Source of the DNA: CAYPNF01 sp964411985
GTDB taxonomy: Bacteria > Verrucomicrobiota > Verrucomicrobiia > Limisphaerales > J093
Reading direction: 5' to 3'
Length of the DNA stretch: 64,000 nucleotides
Assembly (NCBI GenBank): GCA_964411985.1
Contig: CAYPNF010000002.1
Location: forward strand, 1-64,000
Shown: piece by piece, positions 43,162 through 52,494 of the stretch
How positions within the stretch are numbered: position 1 is the first letter of the stretch
Layout: each line of letters opens with the position of its first letter
The notes under the pieces: model-generated
The model's database searches: none
Told to the model about the DNA's origin: nothing
The model's input: only the letters and a program-made list of their open reading frames with translations
Program-made: the position numbers and the translations under genes

Positions 43162-43563
43162 ATGAGCCAAGTGATTAACCCTGCAAGCCCACGAACATCA
43201 GCCAAAAAGAAGCGTTCGGCGTCCACTTCTTGCGCCAACACACCTGAGAAACGGAGATCGGCGTCCTCTCCCGACTCCACAGAGGCAAAGGAGAACCTGC
43301 CAGCAAGAAGACAGGTACTCTTTGGGTTCGCCGCGCCTAACGCGAGTTCCGTCGCGTTGGTCGGCAGCTTCAGCAATTGGATTTCCGCGCCAATCAGTTT
43401 GCAGAAAAGTGAGGATGGCATTTGGAGAACTGCACTAACACTGGAGCCTGGAATCTACGAGTATCGCCTTCTGGTGGACGGTGAATGGTATGATGATCCG
43501 GAATGCGACCATCGGGTGCCCAACGGGCTCGGCTCCTGCAATTGCCTGCGGTTGGTGGCGTAG
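43162..43563 (+). CDS. Stand-alone CBM48/AMPK-type glycogen-binding domain protein
   Basis: 133 residues from ATG 43162. The N-terminal ~50 residues are Ser/Lys-rich and disordered. The C-terminal ~85 residues are a carbohydrate-binding module 48: 'VLFGFAAPNASSVALVGSFS' with 'NWISAPISLQKSEDGIW' and 'PGIYEYRLLVDGEWYDDPEC', the pattern of AMPK-beta and branching-enzyme N-terminal domains. There is no catalytic domain. It may bind glycogen or a partner enzyme. An upstream open extension to 43006 is not protein-like. Confidence 0.75.
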   Translation: MSQVINPASPRTSAKKKRSASTSCANTPEKRRSASSPDSTEAKENLPARRQVLFGFAAPNASSVALVGSFSNWISAPISLQKSEDGIWRTALTLEPGIYEYRLLVDGEWYDDPECDHRVPNGLGSCNCLRLVA

Positions 43564-43771
43564 CGCGACTCGGCGAAAGTCGCTTTCACGGGTTAGGGGG
43601 AGCCAGCCAAGCGCAAAGGGGATGAAGGGGTTGACGCTTGCTTCCCCGAACAGGAAGGGAACCTGGCGTGGTGCGCCCAGTTCCCTTCGGACCACGAGTC
43701 GGGGGGCCTCGGCGCCAAACTCGTGATGCATTCGTCCTCCTTTCGAGATCTCATCATCGCGACCTGCCGTG

Positions 43772-44662
43772 ATGAAAGTAGTGAGTATCGACTCTTCGGC
43801 TAATACGTACAAGGTTACGATGGTGGACGAGATAGCCCGTATCGCTCAAGTGCTGAGGGCGTTCCTGGTTTCCACGGGGATAGGGGCTCGTGTCTGCCTG
43901 GCAGAGCAAGAGGCGCCGATGTGCGCTTTCGAAAACCGGTTTTGCTCACTGCTACGCGTGGTGCGCCCGAGTCCATGTGTCGCGATGAGCCGGGTGCTGA
44001 CTAGGGTGAGGGAACCAAAGACTAGGATGCGGAGATGTCCTGCTGGAATGGAGCATGGAATCTTGAGGCCTTCGGCCCACGGCGGATCGTCCCGCTGGAT
44101 TGAGTTCGGGCAGGTCTTTCTAGCACCCCCTCGACCGGAGGATTTCGAGGCGCTCCTGGCTCGCTTCCCCGAATGGCGCAGAGCTGGCTCTCCGGGCCAG
44201 CTCAAGGATGCTTTCTTTTCAACTCCGGTCATCACTCGCGAGCAGTTGGACGCGGGTAGGGAAGTACTACGGGTGGTCGTGCTGGAACTGAGCAGGCTGT
44301 CGCCGCCGGAGGAAATGGTCAGCCTACGGACCGATCCAGTCGAGAAGGTCAAGGCATACGTCCGGGAGAATCTTGCCGAAGTGATTCGTCTCTCGGATGT
44401 GGCGGAGCATGTCAGGTGGAGCCCGGCCCATCTGTGCCGGGAGTTCAAACGCCGGACTGGGCAGACGCTAGGCCAGTGCATCGCCCATGCCCGGAGCGAG
44501 CGCGCCAAACGACTACTCGAGAGCGGCCAGACCTCCGTCACCGAAATCGCCTTTGCAGCCGGGTTTCAATCAGTCCGTCAGTTCAATCACATCTTTAAGT
44601 CTACGAGCGGTCTCACCCCCAGCGAGTACCGGCGCACACTTCGCCCGGGCGAAGAGCGCTAA
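43772..44662 (+). CDS. AraC-family regulator with PocR-like sensory domain
   Basis: 296 residues. The N-terminal part has PocR-domain features ('RRCPAGMEHGILRPSAHGGS', 'WIEFGQVFLAPPRPEDFEAL'). The C-terminal AraC DNA-binding region is 'IRLSDVAEHVRWSPAHLCREFKRRTG' (first helix-turn-helix, split) and 'TSVTEIAFAAGFQSVRQFNHIF' (second). PocR domains often sense small organic ligands. Cysteines that coordinate metal in some PocR proteins are only partly visible. Target unknown. Confidence 0.8.
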   Translation: MKVVSIDSSANTYKVTMVDEIARIAQVLRAFLVSTGIGARVCLAEQEAPMCAFENRFCSLLRVVRPSPCVAMSRVLTRVREPKTRMRRCPAGMEHGILRPSAHGGSSRWIEFGQVFLAPPRPEDFEALLARFPEWRRAGSPGQLKDAFFSTPVITREQLDAGREVLRVVVLELSRLSPPEEMVSLRTDPVEKVKAYVRENLAEVIRLSDVAEHVRWSPAHLCREFKRRTGQTLGQCIAHARSERAKRLLESGQTSVTEIAFAAGFQSVRQFNHIFKSTSGLTPSEYRRTLRPGEER

Positions 44663-44718
44663 GGTCACTTGTCCACTCCGAAAGGCTCACGAAATCCGCG
44701 CGTCTCCGAGTCACGCAA

Positions 44719-44747
44719 TCGTTACGTTCGCAGCACAACTTCGTCAC
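44719..44747 (+). promoter_or_regulatory. Weak Pho-box-like repeat before the PHP-family phosphoesterase gene
   Basis: TCGTTAC (44719-44725) and TCGTCAC (44741-44747) are 22 bases apart start to start, i.e. two 11-base units with a poorly matching middle unit. It lies about 190 bases before the gene, rather far for a promoter, so it is a weak call. Confidence 0.2.
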
Positions 44748-44934
44748 ATTTCCAAAGAGCTTGCCATCAGCTGTTTGGCACACGAGGCAAAAATCCCGCT
44801 GATCCGTGTCAAGATCCCGCCAGCGACTCGATGCTGGCATGGTTAGATGCTGCCAGCGTGTCTGACGGCATGCGGCGCGGACTGGATAGTTTCGCGAAGA
44901 GAACAAGAGAATCAAAACAAAGCAAAAGCAAGAG

Positions 44935-46602
44935 ATGAAAACACGAAAACCTCCGATTACACCCGTTGCTGGATTTGCAGCCGCGGGCCTGCTGGCCATT
45001 TCCGGGGCGATGGTCCAAGCCCAACCGGGGTGGGTGGCTGGAGACTTTCACCAGCACACCACCTACACCGACGGGAAGAATCCCTTCGCGACGGTGATGT
45101 ACTATAACAACTACTTTGGCCTGGATTGGTGGGCGAATTCTGAGCATGGAGGTGTGCGATCGACAGATGCATTCGGCCCCATCCTTGAGCTGGAAGATCC
45201 CGACATGAACACCGGCGTCTTCGCCCGTTTCTGGGACGATCCGAGCGTCTATCCTGCGGGGACGATTCTTGGCGACATCAAGATGTCTGGTGGGCATCAA
45301 CAAATGTGGCGATGGCAATCTCTTCGCGACTTTTCCTTCGGGGATGTATTGGCAGCCAGGGAGAGTTATCCTCATCGGACGATCATCCAAGGCGTGGAGT
45401 GGAATATCCCGGGACATGAGCATTGCAGCATCGGTATCCTCAACAGTCAGTTCCGGCGAGGAAACCCTAACGTCGACCTATTGGCTGCTTTCGACTATCT
45501 GTTCGACGCAAGCGATACCGACACAACCGGTGGCAAGGCCCAGGGTTGGGAGGCGCTTACCTACAATGGGGTCAAGAACAAGGTGAACAACCATACGAAG
45601 GCGGTCGAAGCAGCGTCGTTTTTGCACAAGTACGCTCCGAGGACGAGTTGGATGGTGCCTACGCATGTCGAACGCGCGAAGTTGTACAAGATTAGCGATT
45701 TTCGCGACCTGAACAACGCCGCGCCAACAGTGTGCTTCGGATTTGATAGCATGCCGGGCCACCAGAAGGAATCTGGTCGGGGCGGATACGGCACCGGTGC
45801 CGATGGGGGCGGCACCTACGGCGGTTGTGGCGTCTATGCGGCCAAGGTGGGTGGACTCTGGGATGCGCTTTTAGGCGAAGGTCGCGGTTGGTGGCTGTTT
45901 GCCAGCTCCGACTTTCATAGCACCGGCGTTGATTTCTGGCCCGGGGAATACCAGAAGACTTACACGTACGTAACCGACAGGCACGATCCGCAGGCAATCG
46001 TGGACGGGTTGCGATCTGGTAACAGCTACGTCGTGGAGGGGGACCTTATCGATGGGTTGACTTTCAAGGTCTCCTCGAGGCAAGGGGTGGCCACCATGGG
46101 GCAGACCCTTAGGCTGGATGCCAAGAAGCGTCATGAGACCGATAAACAGGTCACCCTCACCATTCGCTTCCGCAGCCCGCGTGCAAATAACCACGGCGAC
46201 CCAGTGGCGGTGGATCACATCGACCTCATCGCTGGTAAGATCAGCGGTCTAGTGCCCGTAGGTAGTTCCTCGTACAGCACGGCCATCAATCCCTCCGCGC
46301 AAGTCATCGCCCGGTTTACTCCTGCTGATTGGGAAGAGGATGAAGAAGAGAACGCGGAAGACCATGACGAGGACTGTGGGGGGAGTGACGGGCCCGGTTG
46401 GAACGTTATCAAGTACCGTACCACGGTCCATCAAGACATGTACTTCCGTCTACGTGGCACGAACAACGCGCTTACTTCACCAGAGATTGATCCAAGTAGT
46501 GTGAACGGCGATCCCGCTCTTGATCCTCAAGGCAACACAGAGGAGGCCGCCTGGGCGGACCTGTGGTTCTACTCGAATCCCATCTTTGTCCGCGTGAGGT
46601 AA
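44935..46602 (+). CDS. Exported PHP-family metal-dependent phosphoesterase-like protein
   Basis: 555 residues with a signal peptide ('GFAAAGLLAISGAMVQAQ'). PHP metal-site motifs in order: 'GDFHQHTTYTDG' (H39/H41), 'NSEHGG', 'GVEWNIPGHEHCSIG', 'PTHVERAK' and 'ASSDFHSTG'. The C-terminal ~170 residues form a beta-rich domain with an acidic stretch. It is probably periplasmic or extracellular and acts on phosphate esters, although exact substrate is unknown. A strong terminator follows. Confidence 0.82.
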   Translation: MKTRKPPITPVAGFAAAGLLAISGAMVQAQPGWVAGDFHQHTTYTDGKNPFATVMYYNNYFGLDWWANSEHGGVRSTDAFGPILELEDPDMNTGVFARFWDDPSVYPAGTILGDIKMSGGHQQMWRWQSLRDFSFGDVLAARESYPHRTIIQGVEWNIPGHEHCSIGILNSQFRRGNPNVDLLAAFDYLFDASDTDTTGGKAQGWEALTYNGVKNKVNNHTKAVEAASFLHKYAPRTSWMVPTHVERAKLYKISDFRDLNNAAPTVCFGFDSMPGHQKESGRGGYGTGADGGGTYGGCGVYAAKVGGLWDALLGEGRGWWLFASSDFHSTGVDFWPGEYQKTYTYVTDRHDPQAIVDGLRSGNSYVVEGDLIDGLTFKVSSRQGVATMGQTLRLDAKKRHETDKQVTLTIRFRSPRANNHGDPVAVDHIDLIAGKISGLVPVGSSSYSTAINPSAQVIARFTPADWEEDEEENAEDHDEDCGGSDGPGWNVIKYRTTVHQDMYFRLRGTNNALTSPEIDPSSVNGDPALDPQGNTEEAAWADLWFYSNPIFVRVR

Positions 46603-46627
46603 GTGAGGGGACATATTCCTTTCGATC

Positions 46628-46656
46628 GGGGGCTCTTCGTGAGCCCCTCCTTTTTT
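46628..46656 (+). terminator. Rho-independent terminator
   Basis: GGGGCTC-TTCGT-GAGCCCC stem-loop (46629-46647) followed by CC and a run of six T, 26 bases after the PHP-family gene stop. Confidence 0.85.
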
Positions 46657-46860
46657 CACCATGAGGCCGATGATCCTATCCTCCTGTACCCAGATTCGGG
46701 GAGGCGTTCCTAGTCCCATCTAACCTCAGGCCTAGCGATGGTGGATCGGCCTTGGGAACAAGTGGTTGGAGGGGGAAATGCATCGGTGGGGTTACGCTGA
46801 GGTAAGGATTGGGTTACACCCGCAATTCGTAGTTGATCTCATTAGAGAGACTTTTGCAGA

Positions 46861-47826
46861 GTGCGACTGGCATCGTGCATGAAAGACGACCAATCCTGTT
46901 TTGACTTAGGTCTGGAAGAATCGATCGTGTGTCGTTCGCTCTGGATATCGGACATTCACCTTGGCACGCGGCACGCGCGGGTCTCGGAGCTCCTGGATTT
47001 TCTTCGCAAGGTGGACTGCAAGTACCTCTACCTGGTGGGGGATTTTATCGACGGATGGGAACTCAAGTTCCGGTGGTACTGGCGCGACGACTACAATGTG
47101 CTGATTCAGAAACTTCTCCGGAAGAGCCGGAAGAAGACCAAGGTGATCTACATCACCGGCAATCATGACGAATTCGTCGAAGAGTTTGTGGGTATGAGTT
47201 TCGGGACTGTGACGGTGGCCCGCCAGGTGATCCACACGGCAGCGGATGGCAAGCAGTACTTGGTGATCCACGGGCATCAGGCTGATGGGTTGACCCACTT
47301 CAACCACCTCCTGGAAAAGCTCGGGTCTCACCTCTACAACTGGATTCTTGATTTCAACCTCTACTTCAACCGGTTGAGGCACGTCATGGGATTTGGCTAC
47401 TGGTCCCTCGCGGCCTACCTGAAATCAAAGGCCAAGTCGGCGGTGAAGTTTGTGACTGCCTATGAGGAGACGCTCGCTTCCATGGCACGCAACCAGCAGG
47501 CACAGGGAGTCATTTGTGGTCACATCCACCGAGCCGAGGTGAAGACCATCCAAGGCATCCAGTACTTGAACTGCGGGGACTGGGTGGAAAGCTGCACGGC
47601 CTTGGTGGAAGACTTTGACGGGAACATCAAACTGGTCCGGTTCCATGAAACTGACGCTCAACGTACCGGGGGAGGGACGAAGACTCATACTGCTGGCAGG
47701 GGCCATCCAGGTAATCGCCGGTCGTCCGATGGCCGCAGCGACTCCTGGCATGAGCTTACACCCCCTCGCTCCGAGGTGCTTCGGATCGGTCATGAAGATC
47801 TGCGGCACCCAACTTCCCCTCTTTGA
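46861..47826 (+). CDS. LpxH-like calcineurin-type metallophosphoesterase
   Basis: 321 residues; motifs in order are 'LWISDIHLGTRHARV', 'LVGDFIDGWELKF', 'YITGNHDEFVE', 'VIHGHQADG' and 'CGHIHRAEV'. This matches the UDP-2,3-diacylglucosamine hydrolase (LpxH)-like family, but the long insertion around 'FNLYFNRLRHVMGFGYWSLA' and a hydrophilic C-terminal tail suggest the LpxH-like subgroup of unknown substrate. Start is GTG 46861 (AGAGAGA 10 bases upstream) or ATG 46879. Confidence 0.82.
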   Translation: MRLASCMKDDQSCFDLGLEESIVCRSLWISDIHLGTRHARVSELLDFLRKVDCKYLYLVGDFIDGWELKFRWYWRDDYNVLIQKLLRKSRKKTKVIYITGNHDEFVEEFVGMSFGTVTVARQVIHTAADGKQYLVIHGHQADGLTHFNHLLEKLGSHLYNWILDFNLYFNRLRHVMGFGYWSLAAYLKSKAKSAVKFVTAYEETLASMARNQQAQGVICGHIHRAEVKTIQGIQYLNCGDWVESCTALVEDFDGNIKLVRFHETDAQRTGGGTKTHTAGRGHPGNRRSSDGRSDSWHELTPPRSEVLRIGHEDLRHPTSPL

Positions 47827-47943
47827 TCTTCCCTTGGAACGTCATACCATCTCTTGGGAGGAGAGTCCGGAAGTTGGAGTGCGGAGCTGCCCCTGAGGAA
47901 GCACTTTGCCCAATGAAACAGACGGTGAGACCGTGACTCCAAA

Positions 47944-49200
47944 ATGCCCAAAGACAAAGTTCTGAGATTCCCCACGGGATTCCTCTGGGGGACGGCAACC
48001 TCTCCCACGCAGGTGGAGGGGCATCTCGACAACGAGTGGTCCCATTTCGTTGCGCAGGATGGAGGTACCTGCCATATCGCTTGTGACCATTACCATCGGT
48101 ATCCCGAGGATATCGAATGGATGTCCAGGCTGGGGGTGAACGCGTATCGATTCGGCATCGAATGGGCACGTTTGCAGTCCGAGCCCTCTGGGCCGCTGAA
48201 CCAAGCTGAACTGGAGCACTACCGTGATGTGCTCGACCGGTTAAGTGCGGCGGGCATTACGCCGATGGTGGTACTTCATCACTTCTCCAATCCTCCATGG
48301 ATCAATGACATGGGCGGTTGGACCAATGCCGCGACGATTTCGGCATTTGTGGATTACGTCAGCAAGTTGGCTGCAGCGCTGAAGGGACGCGTGCGCTTGT
48401 GGAATACGTTTAATGAGCCGGATACCTATGCGTGTGCAGCCTACCTGCTGGGGGGATTCCCCCCTCAGCGTCGATGGAAGTTCGACCAGTTTCGCAAGGT
48501 GATTGGACACATGACTCGTGCCCATGCGAAAGCGAGCCAGATCATTCAGAGCCAGGAATCTGCGGGTGAACCACCGCAGGTGGGTATTGCGAAAAACTGG
48601 ACCTTCTTCCATGCATACCATCGATGGTCGCCTTGGGACCGGATGATGGCGTTCGCCTGCCACTATACATTCAACAAGTTCGTACTGAACGCTTTCCTTG
48701 GCGGGGCGCGCCGAGGGGCTTCGTCCTACCTTGGACTCAACTACTATGGGCGGGTGCGGTTCCATCATTTCGATGCCATGATTCCCGCAAATGGCACGCC
48801 AGTTAGGCGGCTCCAAGACTTTGGCTGCATATGCGATGACATGGTGGAGCGGTATCCGGCGGGCTTTCCCAAGATTTTGGGGTATCTGCACCGGCGATTT
48901 CGGATGCCCGTCTATATCACCGAGCATGGGTCGGCCTCGCTGGACGAGCAGTTCAGGGAGAACGATCTGCGTGAAAACCTTTCCGCCCTGCACGGTGCGA
49001 TGGCGAGTGGGGTCGATGTGAGAGGTTTCTTCTACTGGTCGTTGCTCGATAACTTCGAATGGCAGTTTGGCTATACGAAGAAGTTTGGACTGCTGGCGGT
49101 GGACTTCGCAGATAAGGGCCTGCCCCGTGCTCTGAAACCTCTCGGTCGAGTGTATTCCCAGGTTTGCGGAGAGAATCTGGTTCGCCCACCGGGACGGTAG
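47944..49200 (+). CDS. Glycoside hydrolase family 1 (beta-glucosidase-like)
   Basis: 418 residues, a little shorter than typical GH1. Acid/base Glu is in 'RLWNTFNEPDTYACA', and the nucleophile Glu in 'VYITEHGSASLDEQFR' (ITEHG rather than the common ITENG). N-terminal 'FLWGTATSPTQVEGHLDNEW' is the GH1 signature and 'FYWSLLDNFEWQFGYTKKFGL' the C-terminal one. No signal peptide, so cytoplasmic. Stand-alone gene 118 bases after the phosphoesterase. Confidence 0.9.
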   Translation: MPKDKVLRFPTGFLWGTATSPTQVEGHLDNEWSHFVAQDGGTCHIACDHYHRYPEDIEWMSRLGVNAYRFGIEWARLQSEPSGPLNQAELEHYRDVLDRLSAAGITPMVVLHHFSNPPWINDMGGWTNAATISAFVDYVSKLAAALKGRVRLWNTFNEPDTYACAAYLLGGFPPQRRWKFDQFRKVIGHMTRAHAKASQIIQSQESAGEPPQVGIAKNWTFFHAYHRWSPWDRMMAFACHYTFNKFVLNAFLGGARRGASSYLGLNYYGRVRFHHFDAMIPANGTPVRRLQDFGCICDDMVERYPAGFPKILGYLHRRFRMPVYITEHGSASLDEQFRENDLRENLSALHGAMASGVDVRGFFYWSLLDNFEWQFGYTKKFGLLAVDFADKGLPRALKPLGRVYSQVCGENLVRPPGR

Positions 49201-49372
49201 TGCCGCGATGGTATGTTGGGATCGGCATGGGTAAAGGGTGACGGCTGAGAGGAGGACGGGTTTGTGTCATGGTAATCAAGCAGTTAGAGGGGGATAGGAG
49301 TGATCCGAGAATTCACTCTCCACAAAAAGAGTTCGCCAAATGCGCTTGGATGGCCTAGTAAGTTCCTCTTAA

Positions 49373-50488
49373 TTGAGCACGCAAACACATCTTGAGGAGT
49401 CCCTGCAGCGGGGCATCGGCCTGATACGGTCCAAGGTGACGGAGATGGCGGATCTGAGCGAGCGGGCGCTGAAGAGCAGTCTGCAGGCTTTGGTCGAGCG
49501 GGATCGGCAGCTGGCCTACATGGTCATCTTGCGGGACCGTTACCTGGATGAGTTGGAAACCGAGGTGGATCGGCTTTGTCTGGAGTTCCTGGTTCGACAG
49601 CAACCTGTAGCTAGCCATCTGCGATTTGTGTTCACCACCATCAAGATCAACAAGGAACTAGAGCGCATAGGCGACTACGCAGAGAGCATCGCTCGGCAGG
49701 TCCTGAAAGTGGGTACACTGGAGTCAAAGGTGCCATATGGCCGGTTCATTGAACTTGGCAATTTGTCAGTCCACATGCTCCATGATGCCGTTCAATCCTT
49801 TCTGAATCATGACGCCGACCTAGCCTTGCGAACCATGGCGATCGAAGAGCGTGCCGATGCACTCCGGGACGGCATTAATAGAGATTTGGCCGACCTCCAC
49901 CGGGGGAGCCAGCTGCCAACCGAGGCGATGACTCCCTTGATGACGATCGCCCGACGTTTCGAACGCGTCACCGACCAGGCGAAGAATCTGTGCGAAGAAG
50001 TGCTCTACATGTGCACGGGCGAGTTCATCCGGCACCCGGGGGCCGAGGCGTTCCGGATCCTGTTTGTGGATGGAGGTAACGCATGTCTGAGTCAAATGGC
50101 GGAGGGTATCGCTAACGCCCTTGGCGTGCCCCGTTTTGTGTTCAGCAGCGCGGGGGTTGCACCCAGGTCCGTGGATCCGCGCGCAGTAGAGTTTATGCGA
50201 ACCAAGGGAATCGACATTTCCCGCCAAACCGCCAAATCCCCTGAGCAAGTTCCCCATGTAGAACATTATCAGGTGATGATTGCATTTACCCAGGAAGCCC
50301 AGGCAGCGTTCCCTGCTCCTCCCACCAAGACCATCTGCCTGACCTGGCCTGTCAAGGACCCTGCTGAGGTCGCTGGCACGCCCGAGGCGGTGCAGGCAAT
50401 TTTCGAGTCGGCTTTCCAGTACGTTGAAACCCACGTCAAAGAATTAGTAGGAGCCATTGTAGGCACCCCAAGTCAGGACAAGAAATGA
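49373..50488 (+). CDS. phoU: PhoU fused to an inactive low-molecular-weight phosphatase/ArsC-like domain
   Basis: 371 residues, against about 220-240 for ordinary PhoU. Residues 1-220 are PhoU, with two three-helix repeats carrying 'ELERIGDYAESIARQV' and 'RRFERVTDQAKNLCEEV'. Residues ~225-355 match low-molecular-weight protein tyrosine phosphatase/arsenate reductase: 'ILFVDGGNACLSQMAEGIAN'. In active members this loop is C-x5-R; here the catalytic Cys is Asp233 and the Arg is Leu239, so catalysis should be lost. The start is TTG 49373; no ATG fits. The stop overlaps pstS (ATGA), placing it first in the pst operon, as a regulator of phosphate uptake. Confidence 0.88.
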   Translation: MSTQTHLEESLQRGIGLIRSKVTEMADLSERALKSSLQALVERDRQLAYMVILRDRYLDELETEVDRLCLEFLVRQQPVASHLRFVFTTIKINKELERIGDYAESIARQVLKVGTLESKVPYGRFIELGNLSVHMLHDAVQSFLNHDADLALRTMAIEERADALRDGINRDLADLHRGSQLPTEAMTPLMTIARRFERVTDQAKNLCEEVLYMCTGEFIRHPGAEAFRILFVDGGNACLSQMAEGIANALGVPRFVFSSAGVAPRSVDPRAVEFMRTKGIDISRQTAKSPEQVPHVEHYQVMIAFTQEAQAAFPAPPTKTICLTWPVKDPAEVAGTPEAVQAIFESAFQYVETHVKELVGAIVGTPSQDKK

Positions 50489-51423
50489 TGAACTCCTCCA
50501 TGCACAGTCCAGGATTCTGCAAGAAGATCACCTTCGTGGTCGCCGCGCTAAGCCTCTGCCTCCTTGAGAGCGGTTGTGGAAAAGGAGGCAGTACGAGCAC
50601 CACTGACTCCAAGAAAGCCTCCATACAGGTCAAAGGCTCGGACACGATGGTCAACCTTGCCCAGTCATGGGCCGAGGAATACAAGAAGATCGCGCCTGGG
50701 GTTGAAGTCGAAGTCTCCGGTGGCGGCTCCGGTCAGGGCATCGCAGCCTTGGTCAAGGGCACGATCGATATTGCCACCTGCAGTCGTAACATGAAGTCTG
50801 AGGAAATCGATCAGGCGAAGAAGAACACGGGCAAAGAGCCGAAGGAATTTGTGGTTGGATACGACGCCCTGGCAGTCTATGTGCACAAGGACAACCCTCT
50901 CAACGAAATCACCTTCGAACAGCTTTATGAGATTTTTGCCGAAGGTGGGAAGGTTGCCAAATGGTCCGATCTTGGAGTGAAGATTCCCAATGTCTCGAAT
51001 GAGGACATTGTTCGAGTGAGTCGGCAGTCAAGTTCCGGCACGTACGAATTCTTCCGGGAGCATGTCATGAACAAGAAGGATTTCAGGCTTGGTTCCCGCG
51101 ATATGAACGGATCCAAAGAAGTTGTGGAACTGGTCGGCTCCACGCCTTCCGCGATCGGGTACAGCGGTATGGGCTACGCGCGCCCGGGAGTGAAGATGCT
51201 CAAGGTAGCGCAGAAGGCAGGGCAACCAGCGGTGGCTCCCAGCGTGGAGAACACCCTCAGCAAGGCCTATCCGATTTCCAGATCCCTGCTCGTGTACACC
51301 TTGGGTGTTCCCGAGGGAGTGGTGAAGCAGTACATCGACTGGACCCTGACGGATGCCGGACAGAAGGTTGTTGAGGCCACCGGCTACGTGCCGATTCCCT
51401 CCGCGGCGCGCGTCAAGCCTTGA
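50485..51423 (+). CDS. pstS: Phosphate-binding lipoprotein PstS
   Basis: 312 residues. Signal peptide with a lipobox-like 'LCLLESGCGKGG' suggests a lipoprotein. Family hallmarks: 'IQVKGSDTMVNLAQSWAEEY', 'VEVSGGGSGQGIAALVKGTI', 'DIATCSRNMKSEE', and 'VRVSRQSSSGTYEFFREHVM' with the phosphate-binding S-S-G-T loop. It delivers phosphate to PstCA. Second gene of phoU-pstSCAB-pstB; 123 bases separate it from pstC. Confidence 0.94.
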   Translation: MMNSSMHSPGFCKKITFVVAALSLCLLESGCGKGGSTSTTDSKKASIQVKGSDTMVNLAQSWAEEYKKIAPGVEVEVSGGGSGQGIAALVKGTIDIATCSRNMKSEEIDQAKKNTGKEPKEFVVGYDALAVYVHKDNPLNEITFEQLYEIFAEGGKVAKWSDLGVKIPNVSNEDIVRVSRQSSSGTYEFFREHVMNKKDFRLGSRDMNGSKEVVELVGSTPSAIGYSGMGYARPGVKMLKVAQKAGQPAVAPSVENTLSKAYPISRSLLVYTLGVPEGVVKQYIDWTLTDAGQKVVEATGYVPIPSAARVKP

Positions 51424-51546
51424 GGATGGCCCTCTCTGGCCGCGCAACGGCAGGATTTCTTCCCCGGGAGCCCATTCGATTGCGCTGGGGGCGATGAGCC
51501 TGCAACGTGATGGTCAGAGAGTCCTGCTGAAGAAGAATTTCCTGAA

Positions 51547-52494
51547 ATGAATGTCCCTCCCATAGCACCATCGGTTGGACCGAGCCTTGTGGTTCGCAAG
51601 TCCCGCCGTCCGCGATGGTCGGTGTTGGGGGAGAAAGGATTGGAGGCGATCATCTACCTCTGCGGCATCAGCGCGATCCTCTTCGTTCTTGGGATCTTCT
51701 TCTTTGTCTTTAAAGAGGCATTTCCGGTCTTGAGTAACAAGGATTTCAGTGTCAGCCAGTTCTTGTTCAGCGAGCAGTGGTACCCGACCTCGGAAAGCAA
51801 CAAGCGTTACGGGGTGCTGGCGATGACTGCCGGCACCTTCAGCGTCACCGTGCTGGCGATGGCTATCGCGGTGCCATTTGGCCTGGGCGCGGCAATCTAC
51901 ATTTCCGAGTTCTGTGGGCCTAAAGTCCGAGAAACCTTGAAGATTGTGATCGAACTGCTCGCGGCCATCCCGAGTGTGGTCTGGGGGTTTGTTGGGTTGA
52001 CGGTGATGAGTCGGCTGATCGTGAAATACACGGGAGCGCCGGTGGGCGTGAACATTCTCAATGGCGGAATCATCCTGGCGCTGATGAGTGTGCCAATCAT
52101 TGTGTCGATCGGTGAAGACGCCTTGAAAGCCGTGCCGGATTCCTATCGTGAAGCCGGCGTGGCGATGGGGGCAACGCGGTGGCAGCTCGTATGGCGCATC
52201 CTTCTTCCGGCCGCGAAAACCGGGTTGCTTGCCGCTGTGCTGCTGGGTGTGGGGAGGGCGGTTGGTGAGACCATGGCGGTGCTGATGGCAACGGGGCACG
52301 CGGTCCACATCCCGCACAGCCTGCTCGACTCGGTTCGCACCCTGACTGCGAATATTGCGGCTGAACTGGGGGAGGCTCCGGAAGGTTCGGCACACTACCG
52401 GGTGCTCTTCCTGACGGGAGTGCTGCTGTTCACAATCACCTTTGCGGTAAACCTGGCGGCAGATTTCATTGTGAGAGGGATTCGCAGGAAATGA
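51547..52494 (+). CDS. pstC: Phosphate ABC transporter permease PstC
   Basis: 315 residues with six hydrophobic helices. The coupling-loop region is 'EAGVAMGATRWQLVWRILLP', and 'GVGRAVGETMAVLMATGH' is typical of PstC. Overlaps pstA by four bases (ATGA, 52491-52494). Confidence 0.94.
   Translation: MNVPPIAPSVGPSLVVRKSRRPRWSVLGEKGLEAIIYLCGISAILFVLGIFFFVFKEAFPVLSNKDFSVSQFLFSEQWYPTSESNKRYGVLAMTAGTFSVTVLAMAIAVPFGLGAAIYISEFCGPKVRETLKIVIELLAAIPSVVWGFVGLTVMSRLIVKYTGAPVGVNILNGGIILALMSVPIIVSIGEDALKAVPDSYREAGVAMGATRWQLVWRILLPAAKTGLLAAVLLGVGRAVGETMAVLMATGHAVHIPHSLLDSVRTLTANIAAELGEAPEGSAHYRVLFLTGVLLFTITFAVNLAADFIVRGIRRK

Noticed and set aside
49201..49372. Pho box upstream of phoU-pst
   Set aside because: GTGTCATGGTAATC at 49263 has only one good unit; the second 11-base unit does not match.
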